From a bacterium (lineage in GTDB: Bacteria; Pseudomonadota; Gammaproteobacteria; Pseudomonadales; Moraxellaceae), in NCBI GenBank assembly GCA_029945725.1, contig JAQSDB010000007.1:1-64000 (forward strand): a stretch of 64,000 nt of DNA. The letters are read 5' to 3'. Positions 17,754-25,328 of this stretch are shown here, one piece after another. Every line of letters begins with the position of its first letter. The stretch's first letter is position 1. The notes beneath the pieces are model-generated. The model was not told where the DNA came from. It did no database searches and was given only the letters and a program-made list of their open reading frames with translations. The position numbers and the translations under genes were made by a program.

Positions 17754-18677
17754 TTACTTCTGTATTGCACTGTCTGCAGCAGGATTTTCCATAATCACTT
17801 CGACACGACGGTTTTTCTGGCGGCCGGCGGCGCTGCTGTTGCTGGTTACCGGAAAGGCTTCGCCTTTTCCGCTGGCAGAAATCCGTTCTGCGGCAACTCC
17901 GCGGTTAACCAGATAGTTCTTTACGGCCTCAGCACGGCGCTGCGACAACGCCATGTTCAGTTCATCACTGCCGACATTGTCGGTATGGCCTTCAATCGTG
18001 ATGTGACGGTCCTCCTGTTTCTTGAGGGCATCGGCAAGACGATCAAAATTGGCGGTGGCGCCGGCCTTTAGATCAGACTTGCCGGTCGCGAAGAGCACAT
18101 CGCTCAGCGTAAACACCATGCCGCGATCTGTTTTCTTTGCATTCAGGTCAGCCAGTTCCTTTTCAAGAGCGGCCGCACGGGCATTGGCCTCGGTCGTCTG
18201 CTGTTCGGCGTAGGAGGTATTGCGTTCGGCAGCCGCTGTTTGCTGTCTGGCATTTTCGGTCTGCAATCTGGCGCTTTCGGTCTGCATCTTCGCCTGATCA
18301 GCTTCCTGCGTACGTGCAGCGAGCCTTATCTGGTCGCGTTCAGCAGCCACGGTCTTCTGCTGGTCTTCGCTGTAACGCGAAGCGGCCAGTGCCCGTGCCA
18401 TCTTGACCTTGTTGCTGGCCAGATAGGCAAGATGTGCTTCTACGGCAGGGTCTTTCTGGGGCTTTTCAGCGGCAACTACGGCGGTTTCAGCATCCTTGAT
18501 GGCGGCCGGCGCACGATTGGCCAGCAGCGGGTCGGTTTGCAATGCGGTAAGTTCGGCACGGGCAGCACCCACGGCAGGGTTCTGAACCGGTGCGGTATGG
18601 CAGGCGAGCAGTGCCAGGGTACCGATACCAAGCGTGATGGCACTGGCAATGCGGGTCATGCGGAGATGAGTATTCAT
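17754..18677 (-). CDS. OmpA-family lipoprotein with DUF4398-like N-terminus
   Basis: 307 residues. The lipoprotein signal ends LLAC (Cys about 26). A DUF4398-like helical region (about 30-110) leads to a long coiled coil rich in Gln, Ala, Glu and Thr (110-185), then an OmpA C-terminal peptidoglycan-binding domain: VLFATGKSDLKAGA, ITIEGHTDNVGSDELNMALSQ, RRAEAVKNYLV, RISASGKGEAFPV, RQKNRRVEV. It probably tethers the outer membrane to peptidoglycan. It follows another DUF4398 lipoprotein by only 3 bases. Confidence 0.92.
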   Translation of the reverse strand: MNTHLRMTRIASAITLGIGTLALLACHTAPVQNPAVGAARAELTALQTDPLLANRAPAAIKDAETAVVAAEKPQKDPAVEAHLAYLASNKVKMARALAASRYSEDQQKTVAAERDQIRLAARTQEADQAKMQTESARLQTENARQQTAAAERNTSYAEQQTTEANARAAALEKELADLNAKKTDRGMVFTLSDVLFATGKSDLKAGATANFDRLADALKKQEDRHITIEGHTDNVGSDELNMALSQRRAEAVKNYLVNRGVAAERISASGKGEAFPVTSNSSAAGRQKNRRVEVIMENPAADSAIQK

Positions 18678-18680
18678 GGC

Positions 18681-19103
18681 TTAGTTTCCACTCTTGCGTT
18701 GAAGTTCTTGCTGCAGCGTGTCGTTATTGCGCTGCAACTCCTTGTTAACCGACTCGGCCCTGGCTTGCTGGGCCTTGGCAATGGCCAGTTCCGCATCACT
18801 GCGCGATTCATCCGCCAGGCTGCGTGCCTTTTTCATCGCTTTTTCGTCTTTTTCCTTGCCGGCTTTTTCAGACATGGTGCGGGCTGCCGCTATCTTTTCA
18901 CGCGCTGAACGCAGATCAGCAGAAGCGTAATCGGCAACGCGGGCTTCTTCTGCCTGCCGGATGGCAGCATCGGCGGCGGCCATGGAATCAGTGGGGGCCT
19001 GCGGTACCGAGGCGCATGCCGAAAGGCCGGCCGCCAGCAAAACAACCGGAAGCAGGGAACGATTAATTTTCCCTGACAGGGACTTGGTATTTTCAATGAA
19101 CAT
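18681..19103 (-). CDS. DUF4398-like lipoprotein
   Basis: 140 residues from the Met at 19103 (AAGGA 8 bases upstream; in-frame Mets at 19112 and 19136 are less well placed). Lipobox LSAC after about 29 residues, then a helical Ala/Glu/Lys/Arg-rich region (MAAADAAIRQAEEARVADYA, LRSAREKIAAA) and a coiled coil to the end (NKELQRNNDTLQQELQRK). It is the first gene of the operon with the OmpA-like lipoprotein and looks like a stand-alone version of that protein's N-terminus. Confidence 0.87.
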   Translation of the reverse strand: MFIENTKSLSGKINRSLLPVVLLAAGLSACASVPQAPTDSMAAADAAIRQAEEARVADYASADLRSAREKIAAARTMSEKAGKEKDEKAMKKARSLADESRSDAELAIAKAQQARAESVNKELQRNNDTLQQELQRKSGN

Positions 19104-19459
19104 GACTGCCATCCTTTGTTGAAAATAAGAGGCCATCTATGGCCCGAAGCAACTCTTGAGCGATCATATTCGTCCTTGCAGAAGCATCAGTCTGTTCGCT
19201 GACGTACATAAAACCTGTGGATCAAGTAAAAACATGTGCTGAGGCGATAAGGATTAAAAATAAACTTGAAGATGATACTGATCTGGATAAACGCCTTTCG
19301 TCAGACCAGCCAATGATGTAATGAAGCTGTCATCAACAAGAAATAACGATCCGGCAATGCCTCAGGCAACTTGTTTGTCTGCCATGACAAGGCCCCGGAA
19401 TAAACCCCCTGTCCGCCACCCGCTGATGATCACGGGCAACAAGAAAACCTGTGCCGGCT
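19104..19459. other. Intergenic region, A+T-rich, upstream of the stress/envelope operon
   Basis: No convincing gene. It is clearly more A+T-rich than the surroundings and must hold the promoter of the minus-strand DUF4398-OmpA operon. I could not pick out a confident -35/-10 pair or a Crp/Fnr-type palindrome. Confidence 0.5.
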
Positions 19460-19681
19460 TCAGGAAATAACCCCGATAGCCACGACCTTCAGTGTTCTTA
19501 CATTTATTTCGTCAGTCACCATAACCGCCCCATCCGGCATAACGACCTCGGGAACCGGAATCAGTACTGCATTGTTCATGTACGGCGCCTTGCCGGACAG
19601 ACCCAGTACGGACGCACCGCCAAGAATGGTCATGACCAGAATTCCTGCAAGGCAGACTGAAGAATGTCTGTGTAATTTCAT
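19460..19681 (-). CDS. Small exported or membrane protein, unknown
   Basis: 73 residues. The start has GGAGG and AAGGG just upstream. An N-terminal hydrophobic helix (SVCLAGILVMTILGGASVLGLSG) reads as a signal peptide or anchor; the rest (VLIPVPEVVMPDGAVMVTDEIN, RTLKVVAIGVIS) is short beta-like sequence without cysteines. Not recognised. Its neighbours are stress and envelope genes. Confidence 0.55.
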   Translation of the reverse strand: MKLHRHSSVCLAGILVMTILGGASVLGLSGKAPYMNNAVLIPVPEVVMPDGAVMVTDEINVRTLKVVAIGVIS

Positions 19682-19705
19682 TACCCTTGCCTCCGTGCAA
19701 CATCA

Positions 19706-19746
19706 TGAATAAACCGCCGCAACAGCAAAGACGGCGGTTTTTTCAT
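19706..19746. terminator. Rho-independent terminator after the BON-domain gene
   Basis: Stem AAACCGCCG/CGGCGGTTT extends into flanking A/T bases. T-rich flanks lie on both sides, better on the plus strand (six T). It lies about 80 bases past the BON gene stop. Confidence 0.7.
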
Positions 19747-19820
19747 AAAAAAATACTGTCCTCAACCCGCCAGCAGATACCTGCCGGCGGCCGACCGCAT
19801 CACCACAGCACAAACCCGTC

Positions 19821-20432
19821 TTACTGGTTTTTGCCAATCGTGAGGCCGGAGGAATCCACACTGCTGACACCCTTGATACCGCTTGCCAGATGAACGGCCT
19901 GATCAATAGCCGCCTGGGTATCAACCGTTCCCGACAACGCCACCACATGCTGTGTTGTCTTGACGCTGATCTTGAAACCCTTGGTCAGGCTGTCGGCAAG
20001 CAATACCGATTTCACCTTGGTGGTGATCCAGCTATCAGAGACAACGCGTTCGGTCTTGTGAGCGGCATTTTTGGTCTTGCTTTCCACTTTCCTGGCAACT
20101 GACGGCGTATAGATCTTGTTGTCGACACTGGTTACGCCCTTCACATGCTTTGCCAGGTCTTCTGCCGCATCACTGACTTCGGAACCGGAAGCAGAACCGG
20201 TAAGCGTCACCGCACCATTGGCCGTCGTCACACCGATGTCGGCATTTTTAAGGCGGGTATCATCCATGAACTTGGCTTTCACCTTGGCCGTAATGGCGCT
20301 GTCACTGATGGCGTCCATGGCGCTGTTGCTGTGTGGTTTTTCGGTATTTTCCGCGAGGACAACACCGCTCATACCAAGAACAGCCACCAGAGTGGCCGCT
20401 GAAATCGATTTGACTATTTTCGGGGTATTCAT
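19821..20432 (-). CDS. Periplasmic BON-domain protein (OsmY-like)
   Basis: 203 residues from the Met at 20432 (GGAG 7 bases upstream; a longer start at 20444 is less likely). Signal peptide ending VVLA. Two BON domains: residues about 45-110 (DSAITAKVKAKFMDD, NGAVTLTGSASGSEVSDAAEDLAKHVKGVTSVDN) and 130-200 (DSWITTKVKSVLLADS, HVVALSGTVDTQAAIDQAVHLASGIKGVSSVDS). OsmY-type proteins bind phospholipid surfaces and are induced by osmotic or stationary-phase stress. Confidence 0.93.
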   Translation of the reverse strand: MNTPKIVKSISAATLVAVLGMSGVVLAENTEKPHSNSAMDAISDSAITAKVKAKFMDDTRLKNADIGVTTANGAVTLTGSASGSEVSDAAEDLAKHVKGVTSVDNKIYTPSVARKVESKTKNAAHKTERVVSDSWITTKVKSVLLADSLTKGFKISVKTTQHVVALSGTVDTQAAIDQAVHLASGIKGVSSVDSSGLTIGKNQ

Positions 20433-20444
20433 GTTCAGCTCCAT

Positions 20445-20908
20445 GCACTAATAAAATATCGGAATAACGATGTTCGGCTGCAGGATCATTCCGGTTTATC
20501 CAGGAGATCATTAAAAGACAGGGACTGCGTCTTGATGACTCGCCGAAAACTCGCAGCAGCACTTGATCGCTGCACAACAATAGTCGGCTGCAGCCGTTAT
20601 CCCGTCTGTGCGCCGCCGTACGTACCCGCTCCCGACAAACGGATGTAGTGTCTTGCCGCGGGTGGTGGGGTAGCGCCCAAAGGGTTAAGCTCTTGGGAAT
20701 CCGGATGAGCCAGATGCGCTCTGCGCGGAGACTCCGCATCAGGCCATGCGTCTGAAGCATGGCCATTCATGCGAAGCTGGAGCGGTTCCGTTTTCACCCA
20801 AGGTGAAAGCGCTCTGCCCGGTGATAAGTCACGCAATGTTGACCTTAATCAAAACCATATTTGTGCAACAAAATAGACTGCCACTTTTGAAACAAGGAAC
20901 GAAAAACC
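20445..20908. other. Long intergenic region with several short perfect hairpins
   Basis: No convincing protein gene. Between about 20690 and 20810 there are perfect hairpins: GGCCATGC/GCATGGCC (20742-20764) and TTTCACC/GGTGAAA (20792-20808), plus GATGCG/CGCATC arms around 20713-20740. This could be a small RNA or a structured leader of the gene at 20909; it matches no RNA family I recognise. Confidence 0.4.
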
Positions 20909-21301
20909 ATGTCGCACTATCATGCTGTTGTCTGGCTCGATCACTCCGAAGCCCATGTGATGCACATCAGCTCCGATGATGTAGAAAAATCCGTGGTGCA
21001 TCCGGACCAGCCCCACCAGCGCCTGCACACCAAGAGCGGCATTCCGGGTGCCGGCCACCTGACCGAAGACAAGCACTACCTCCACGCTATTGTCGAAGCC
21101 CTGAAAGGCGCCCAGGAAATTCTGGTAGTGGGCCCTGCCCAGGCCAAGCTGCACCTGATCAAGCATATCCAGGCCCATGATCAGGACATGGCCGACAAGG
21201 TGGTTGGCGTGGAAACCGTCGATCACCCGAGCGATGCACAGCTGGTCGCTTATGCCCGCAAGTATTTTGATGCCAAGGACCGGATGCTGCCCCAATCCTG
21301 A
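20909..21301 (+). CDS. eRF1-domain-3-like 'translational machinery' protein
   Basis: 130 residues, soluble, His-rich (SHYHAVVWLDHSEAHVMHIS). The pattern HAVVWLDHSEAHV, then GAGHLTEDKHYLHAIVEAL, GAQEILVVGPAQAKLHLIKHI, VVGVETVDHPSDAQLVAYARKYF matches small bacterial proteins annotated as translational-machinery or eRF1-domain-3-like. The fold resembles the C-terminal domain of release factor eRF1/Pelota; its real bacterial function is not established. Transcribed alone, with a stem-loop after it. Confidence 0.82.
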   Translation: MSHYHAVVWLDHSEAHVMHISSDDVEKSVVHPDQPHQRLHTKSGIPGAGHLTEDKHYLHAIVEALKGAQEILVVGPAQAKLHLIKHIQAHDQDMADKVVGVETVDHPSDAQLVAYARKYFDAKDRMLPQS

Positions 21302-21311
21302 TGCCGACACA

Positions 21312-21340
21312 CAGGGCCGGGCGGCAATCGCCCGGCCCTG
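21312..21340 (+). terminator. Stem-loop after the eRF1-like gene
   Basis: A perfect 12-bp G+C-rich stem (CAGGGCCGGGCG/CGCCCGGCCCTG) with loop GCAAT begins 10 bases past the stop. There is no T-tract, so termination strength is uncertain. Confidence 0.6.
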
Positions 21341-21702
21341 TCATCCGGACAGCCGCGCTCCCGCTTCTGCAACACCCCTCACCCGCCTCGCCTCATGCCG
21401 TCGACCGCTTTGTGCAAGCGCCTGCCATTTTCCTTTTACCCGCCTTCGTCCATGACACGGCAAGCCGTCATTCCGATACTCCGGCAGAGGGGAAAAACGG
21501 GACAGACCGGTTTTTGCCGGGCATCATAAGATGAAAAAACAAGGCGCCTTTTTCACGGTCGTTCTGCCGGTTTTCCACGCTCCTGTCCTTTCCGGTGTGA
21601 CGACTCCGTCATGGCAACAGCAGCGCCCGGGCTGGTGGCCGTTAAATCGGTGCCTGTTCCTGGCAACCCTTCAGCTCGCCCCGCGGCAGGATTTTTCCGT
21701 AC
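21341..21702. other. Intergenic region before the phosphorylase gene
   Basis: No supported gene. A 59-codon frame from ATG 21531 exists, but it lacks a ribosome-binding site and protein-like composition. The region presumably holds the promoter of the phosphorylase/PRPP-synthetase pair; I see no clear -35/-10. Confidence 0.4.
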
Positions 21703-23259
21703 ATGAGTAATGGCAACGACACCGTCAACACCAGTAACGGCAACGGCAATGGCGCCACCGAAACCTGGCTTATCCTGCGCCGCCTCGGTATCGACACCTT
21801 TCAGGAACCCGTGGTCTTCATGCGCGCCGACTGTCATGTCTGCCGTGCCGAAGGCTTTGCCGCGCAGTCGCGCGTACGTGTCATCGTCGGCGAACGCTCG
21901 ATCATCGCCACCCTGAACGTGGTCATCGGCGACCTGCTGGCCAAGCATCAGGCCGGCGTTTCCGAAGCGGCCTGGCGTGCGCTCGGCGCCGAGGAAGGTG
22001 ATGTGGTGCATGTGGAGCACATGGAGCCGCTGGAGTCGTTCTCGCATGTGCGCGCCAAGGTCTACGGGCATGCACTGAACTCAGGACAGCTCAACGCGAT
22101 CATTCACGACATCAGCGAAAACCGTTATTCCTCGGTGGAAATGGCCGCCTTCATCACCGCCTGTGCCGACGAGCGCATGTCGATCGATGAAATCCTCTCG
22201 CTCACCACCGCCATGGTCGATGCCGGCTCGCGGCTTTCCTGGCCACACGACATTGTCGTCGACAAGCACTGCGTTGGCGGCCTGCCGGGCAACCGCACGA
22301 CGCCGATTGTGGTCGCCATCGTTGCTGCCTGCGGGCTGATCATTCCGAAAACCTCCTCGCGTGCCATCACCTCGCCAGCGGGCACGGCCGACACCATGGA
22401 AACCCTGACCGAGGTTTCCCTCAGCCTGGATGACATGCGCCGTGTCGTCGGCCGCGAAGGTGGCTGCATCGTCTGGGGGGGCTCCATGAACCTCAGCCCC
22501 GCCGACGACATCCTGATCCGGGTCGAACGCCCGCTCGATTTCGACAGCGAGGGCCAGATGGTCGCCTCGGTGCTGTCGAAAAAACTCTCCGCCGGCTCCA
22601 CGCATCTGGTTGTTGATATTCCGGTCGGCCCCACTGCCAAGGTGCGCTCGGCTGTCATGGCCGACAGCCTCGCCCTGCGCCTGACCCAGGTCGGTTCCGC
22701 CCTCGGGCTGACCGTGCGCGTGCGCCAGACCGACGGCACACAGCCCATCGGCCGCGGCATCGGCCCCTCACTGGAAGCACTTGATGTGCTGGCGGTGCTG
22801 CAGAATCATCCGGCGGCACCGGCCGATCTCGCCGAACATGCCTTGCGCCTGGCGGCCGATGTGCTGGAACTCGGCGGCAAGTCGGCGGCCGGAGACGGCA
22901 TGCGTCTGGCCCGTGAAGTCCTGCGCGATGGCCGCGCCTGGAGAAAATTCCAGGCCATCTGCGAAGCACAGGGCGGCCTGCGGGAACCACCGAGCGCGAA
23001 GCACCATCGTGTCTTTGTCGCCAGAACCGCCGGCATCATCAGCAGCATCGACAGCCGCCGGCTTTCGCGCATCGCCAAACTCGCCGGTGCCCCCGGCACC
23101 ATGGCAGCGGGCCTCGAACTGCACGTGCAGTTGCAGCAAGCGGTGGAAGCCGACCAGCCCCTGTTCACCCTGCACGCCGGCACACCGGGCGAACTCGCCT
23201 ATGCCGCCAATTACGCCAATTCACGAGAAGACGTGATCCGCGTGGAGCCACAATCATGA
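21703..23259 (+). CDS. Thymidine phosphorylase family protein, AMP-phosphorylase-like long form
   Basis: 518 residues, longer than DeoA (about 440). The extra N-terminal domain of about 100 residues is the layout of archaeal AMP phosphorylases. Core motifs: HALNSGQLNAIIHDI, DKHCVGGLPGNRTTP (187-201), KTSSRAITSPAGTADTME (216-233), GGCIVWGGSMNLSPADD, GPTAKVRS. The KTSSRAITSPAGTADTME segment is the conserved phosphate-binding region. AMP phosphorylase converts AMP plus phosphate to adenine and ribose-1,5-bisphosphate. The stop overlaps the start of a PRPP-synthetase-like gene by 4 bases, linking it to pentose-phosphate salvage. Nucleoside substrates remain possible. Confidence 0.85.
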   Translation: MSNGNDTVNTSNGNGNGATETWLILRRLGIDTFQEPVVFMRADCHVCRAEGFAAQSRVRVIVGERSIIATLNVVIGDLLAKHQAGVSEAAWRALGAEEGDVVHVEHMEPLESFSHVRAKVYGHALNSGQLNAIIHDISENRYSSVEMAAFITACADERMSIDEILSLTTAMVDAGSRLSWPHDIVVDKHCVGGLPGNRTTPIVVAIVAACGLIIPKTSSRAITSPAGTADTMETLTEVSLSLDDMRRVVGREGGCIVWGGSMNLSPADDILIRVERPLDFDSEGQMVASVLSKKLSAGSTHLVVDIPVGPTAKVRSAVMADSLALRLTQVGSALGLTVRVRQTDGTQPIGRGIGPSLEALDVLAVLQNHPAAPADLAEHALRLAADVLELGGKSAAGDGMRLAREVLRDGRAWRKFQAICEAQGGLREPPSAKHHRVFVARTAGIISSIDSRRLSRIAKLAGAPGTMAAGLELHVQLQQAVEADQPLFTLHAGTPGELAYAANYANSREDVIRVEPQS

Positions 23260-24149
23260 CAACACAGGTACTGGCCCTGCAGGGCAACGAGGCACTGGCC
23301 GATGCGCTGGCCGCCCGCATCAAGGGCGAGCGCGGCAATGTGCTCGTGCGCAACTTTCCCGATGGCGAAACCTTTGTGCGCGTGGAGCCCGATGTCAAAG
23401 ACAACACCGTGATCATTGCCGCCACCCTGTTTCAGCCCGACAGCGTCGTCATGCCGCTTTTTTTTCTCGCCTCCACGCTGCGCGAGCTCGGTGCCGCGCG
23501 CATCATCCTGGTCACGCCCTATCTCGCCTACATGCGCCAGGACAAACCCTTTCATGCCGGCGAAGGCACCACGGCGCGGCATTTTGCACACTGGCTCTCC
23601 AGCTTTCTCGACGGCCTCATCACGGTGGACCCGCACCTGCACCGCATTCATTCGCTCAGCGATGTCTACGACATTCCCGCCATCAATGTGGCCTCGGCGC
23701 CGGCAATTTCTGCCTGGCTGCGCCAGCATTACCCGAACGCCGTGCTGATCGGCCCGGATGCCGAAAGCGAGCAATGGGTATCGGAAGTCGCCCGTAATGC
23801 AGATTGTCCTTTCACGGTGCTGGAAAAAACCCGGCACGGTGATCGCGATGTCAGTGTCTCGGTGCCGCATATCGAGCGCTGGAAAAACCACACGCCGGTC
23901 TTGCTCGACGACATCATTTCCACCGGCCATACCATGGCAGCCGCTGCGGAACACCTGCGCAGCGCCGGCATGCCGCCACCCGTTTGCATCGGGGTACACG
24001 CGGTGTTTGCCGACAATGCCTTTGCCACCCTGCAGCAGGCCGACATTGGCAAGCTCGTCACCTGCAACACCATCCCGCACCCCAGCAACGGCATTGACCT
24101 GCATCCGCTGCTGGCGGATGCACTGGAAACCCTGCTCGCCAGCGCGTAA
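23256..24149 (+). CDS. Ribose-phosphate pyrophosphokinase-like protein (archaeal-type)
   Basis: 297 residues, shorter than bacterial Prs (about 315). Visible: FPDGETFVRV, TPYLAYMRQDKPFHAGE (the ATP/ribose-5-phosphate loop, usually ARQDR), VDPHLHRIHSL, a flexible-loop lysine in LEKTRHGDRDVSV (usually DKRRP), and the PRPP-binding segment LLDDIISTGHTM. The departures from canonical Prs and the fused-reading-frame partner suggest it is not the housekeeping enzyme but works with the phosphorylase on ribose-1,5-bisphosphate, PRPP or related compounds (inference). Confidence 0.86.
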   Translation: MTTQVLALQGNEALADALAARIKGERGNVLVRNFPDGETFVRVEPDVKDNTVIIAATLFQPDSVVMPLFFLASTLRELGAARIILVTPYLAYMRQDKPFHAGEGTTARHFAHWLSSFLDGLITVDPHLHRIHSLSDVYDIPAINVASAPAISAWLRQHYPNAVLIGPDAESEQWVSEVARNADCPFTVLEKTRHGDRDVSVSVPHIERWKNHTPVLLDDIISTGHTMAAAAEHLRSAGMPPPVCIGVHAVFADNAFATLQQADIGKLVTCNTIPHPSNGIDLHPLLADALETLLASA

Positions 24150-24253
24150 ATAATATGGCTGCCTGTCATCAGACGGCCGCCTTGCGCCGCTAGAATGGCG
24201 CGCCCAACCACCCTCATGCCGGCCCTGCCGCGCCGCAAGGAGAAACCCGTCCC

Positions 24254-25237
24254 ATGAGCGCCGGCCATCACCATCACGAAGACCAGAAACACCCTGATGA
24301 TGCGCAAGGTCATCATGATGACCATGGCCACGACCACAGCCACGATCATCACGGGCACGGGCATCATCATGCCCCGGCCAGCTTCAACCGCGCCTTTGCC
24401 ATCGGCATTGCACTGAACCTGGCCTTTGTCGCCGTGGAAGCCTTCTACGGCTGGAAGGTTGATTCCCTTGCCCTGCTCGCCGATGCCGGCCACAACCTGA
24501 GCGATGTCGCCGGACTGGTGCTGGCCTGGGTGGGTGCCCTCGCCGGGCGCTTCCTGCCCGATGCACGCCACACCTATGGCTGGAAACGTGCCAGCATCCT
24601 GGCAGCCTTCATCAATTCCGTGGTGCTGCTGGTGGCGATGGGCTCGCTCGCCTGGGAAGCGCTGCACCGGCTGCAATCACCGCAGCCGCTGCAGGGCATG
24701 ACCATCATGGTCGTCGCCGGCATCGGCATTGTCATCAACACGGCGACCGCCCTGCTCTTCATGCGCGGCGGCGAACACGACCTCAACATCCGTGGCGCCT
24801 TCCTGCACATGGCGGCGGATGCACTGGTCTCGGCGGGCGTGGTGATCGCTGCTGCCCTTGCACTCTGGCAGGGCTGGACCTGGCTGGATCCGGTGGCCAG
24901 CCTGCTGATTGCCGTGGTGATCGTCGCGGGCACCTGGAGCCTGCTCAGGCAATCCGTGCACCTGCTGTTTGACGGCGTGCCACCCGGTGTTGACCTGCAT
25001 GCCGTACAGGATTTTCTGGAAAGCCTGCCGGGCGTGACGCGCGTGCATGACCTGCACATCTGGGCCATGGGCACCACCGAGATTGCCCTCACCGCACAAC
25101 TGGTGATGCCGGACGGACACCCGGATGATGCCTTTCTGCAGTCCGTGACCACGCAACTGCATGAGCGCTTCCGCATTGAACACAGCACCATCCAGATCAT
25201 GCGCGAAGCGTTCAGCAAGGCCTGCGGCGAGCACTGA
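24254..25237 (+). CDS. CDF family divalent cation exporter (CzcD/ZitB-like)
   Basis: 327 residues. A His/Asp-rich cytoplasmic N-terminus (residues 4-40, more than 15 His) precedes six membrane helices with the CDF metal sites: ADAGHNLSD in TM2 and HMAADALVS in TM5 (HxxxD pairs). YGWKRA follows TM2. The C-terminal ferredoxin-like domain contains GVTRVHDLHIWAMGTTEIALTAQLV. It exports Zn2+ and perhaps Co2+/Cd2+ from cytoplasm to periplasm by proton antiport. Upstream spacing of 104 bases suggests its own promoter. Confidence 0.94.
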   Translation: MSAGHHHHEDQKHPDDAQGHHDDHGHDHSHDHHGHGHHHAPASFNRAFAIGIALNLAFVAVEAFYGWKVDSLALLADAGHNLSDVAGLVLAWVGALAGRFLPDARHTYGWKRASILAAFINSVVLLVAMGSLAWEALHRLQSPQPLQGMTIMVVAGIGIVINTATALLFMRGGEHDLNIRGAFLHMAADALVSAGVVIAAALALWQGWTWLDPVASLLIAVVIVAGTWSLLRQSVHLLFDGVPPGVDLHAVQDFLESLPGVTRVHDLHIWAMGTTEIALTAQLVMPDGHPDDAFLQSVTTQLHERFRIEHSTIQIMREAFSKACGEH

Positions 25238-25328
25238 ACCCGTGTCTCATGCCCTGCAGCCATGCCACACCGGCCATGATGGCTTGAGCTTCGGCAACGC
25301 CGGCCAAAACCCTGCTGGAGGCTGAAAC

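Noticed and set aside
20302-20766. 154-codon minus-strand frame overlapping the BON gene start and the hairpin region
   Set aside because: No ribosome-binding site, no protein-like pattern, and it overlaps a clear signal-peptide gene in another frame.
21531-21710. 59-codon plus-strand frame beginning MKKQGAFF
   Set aside because: The start looks signal-like but there is no Shine-Dalgarno, and the rest is Trp/Arg/Pro-rich noise running into the phosphorylase gene.
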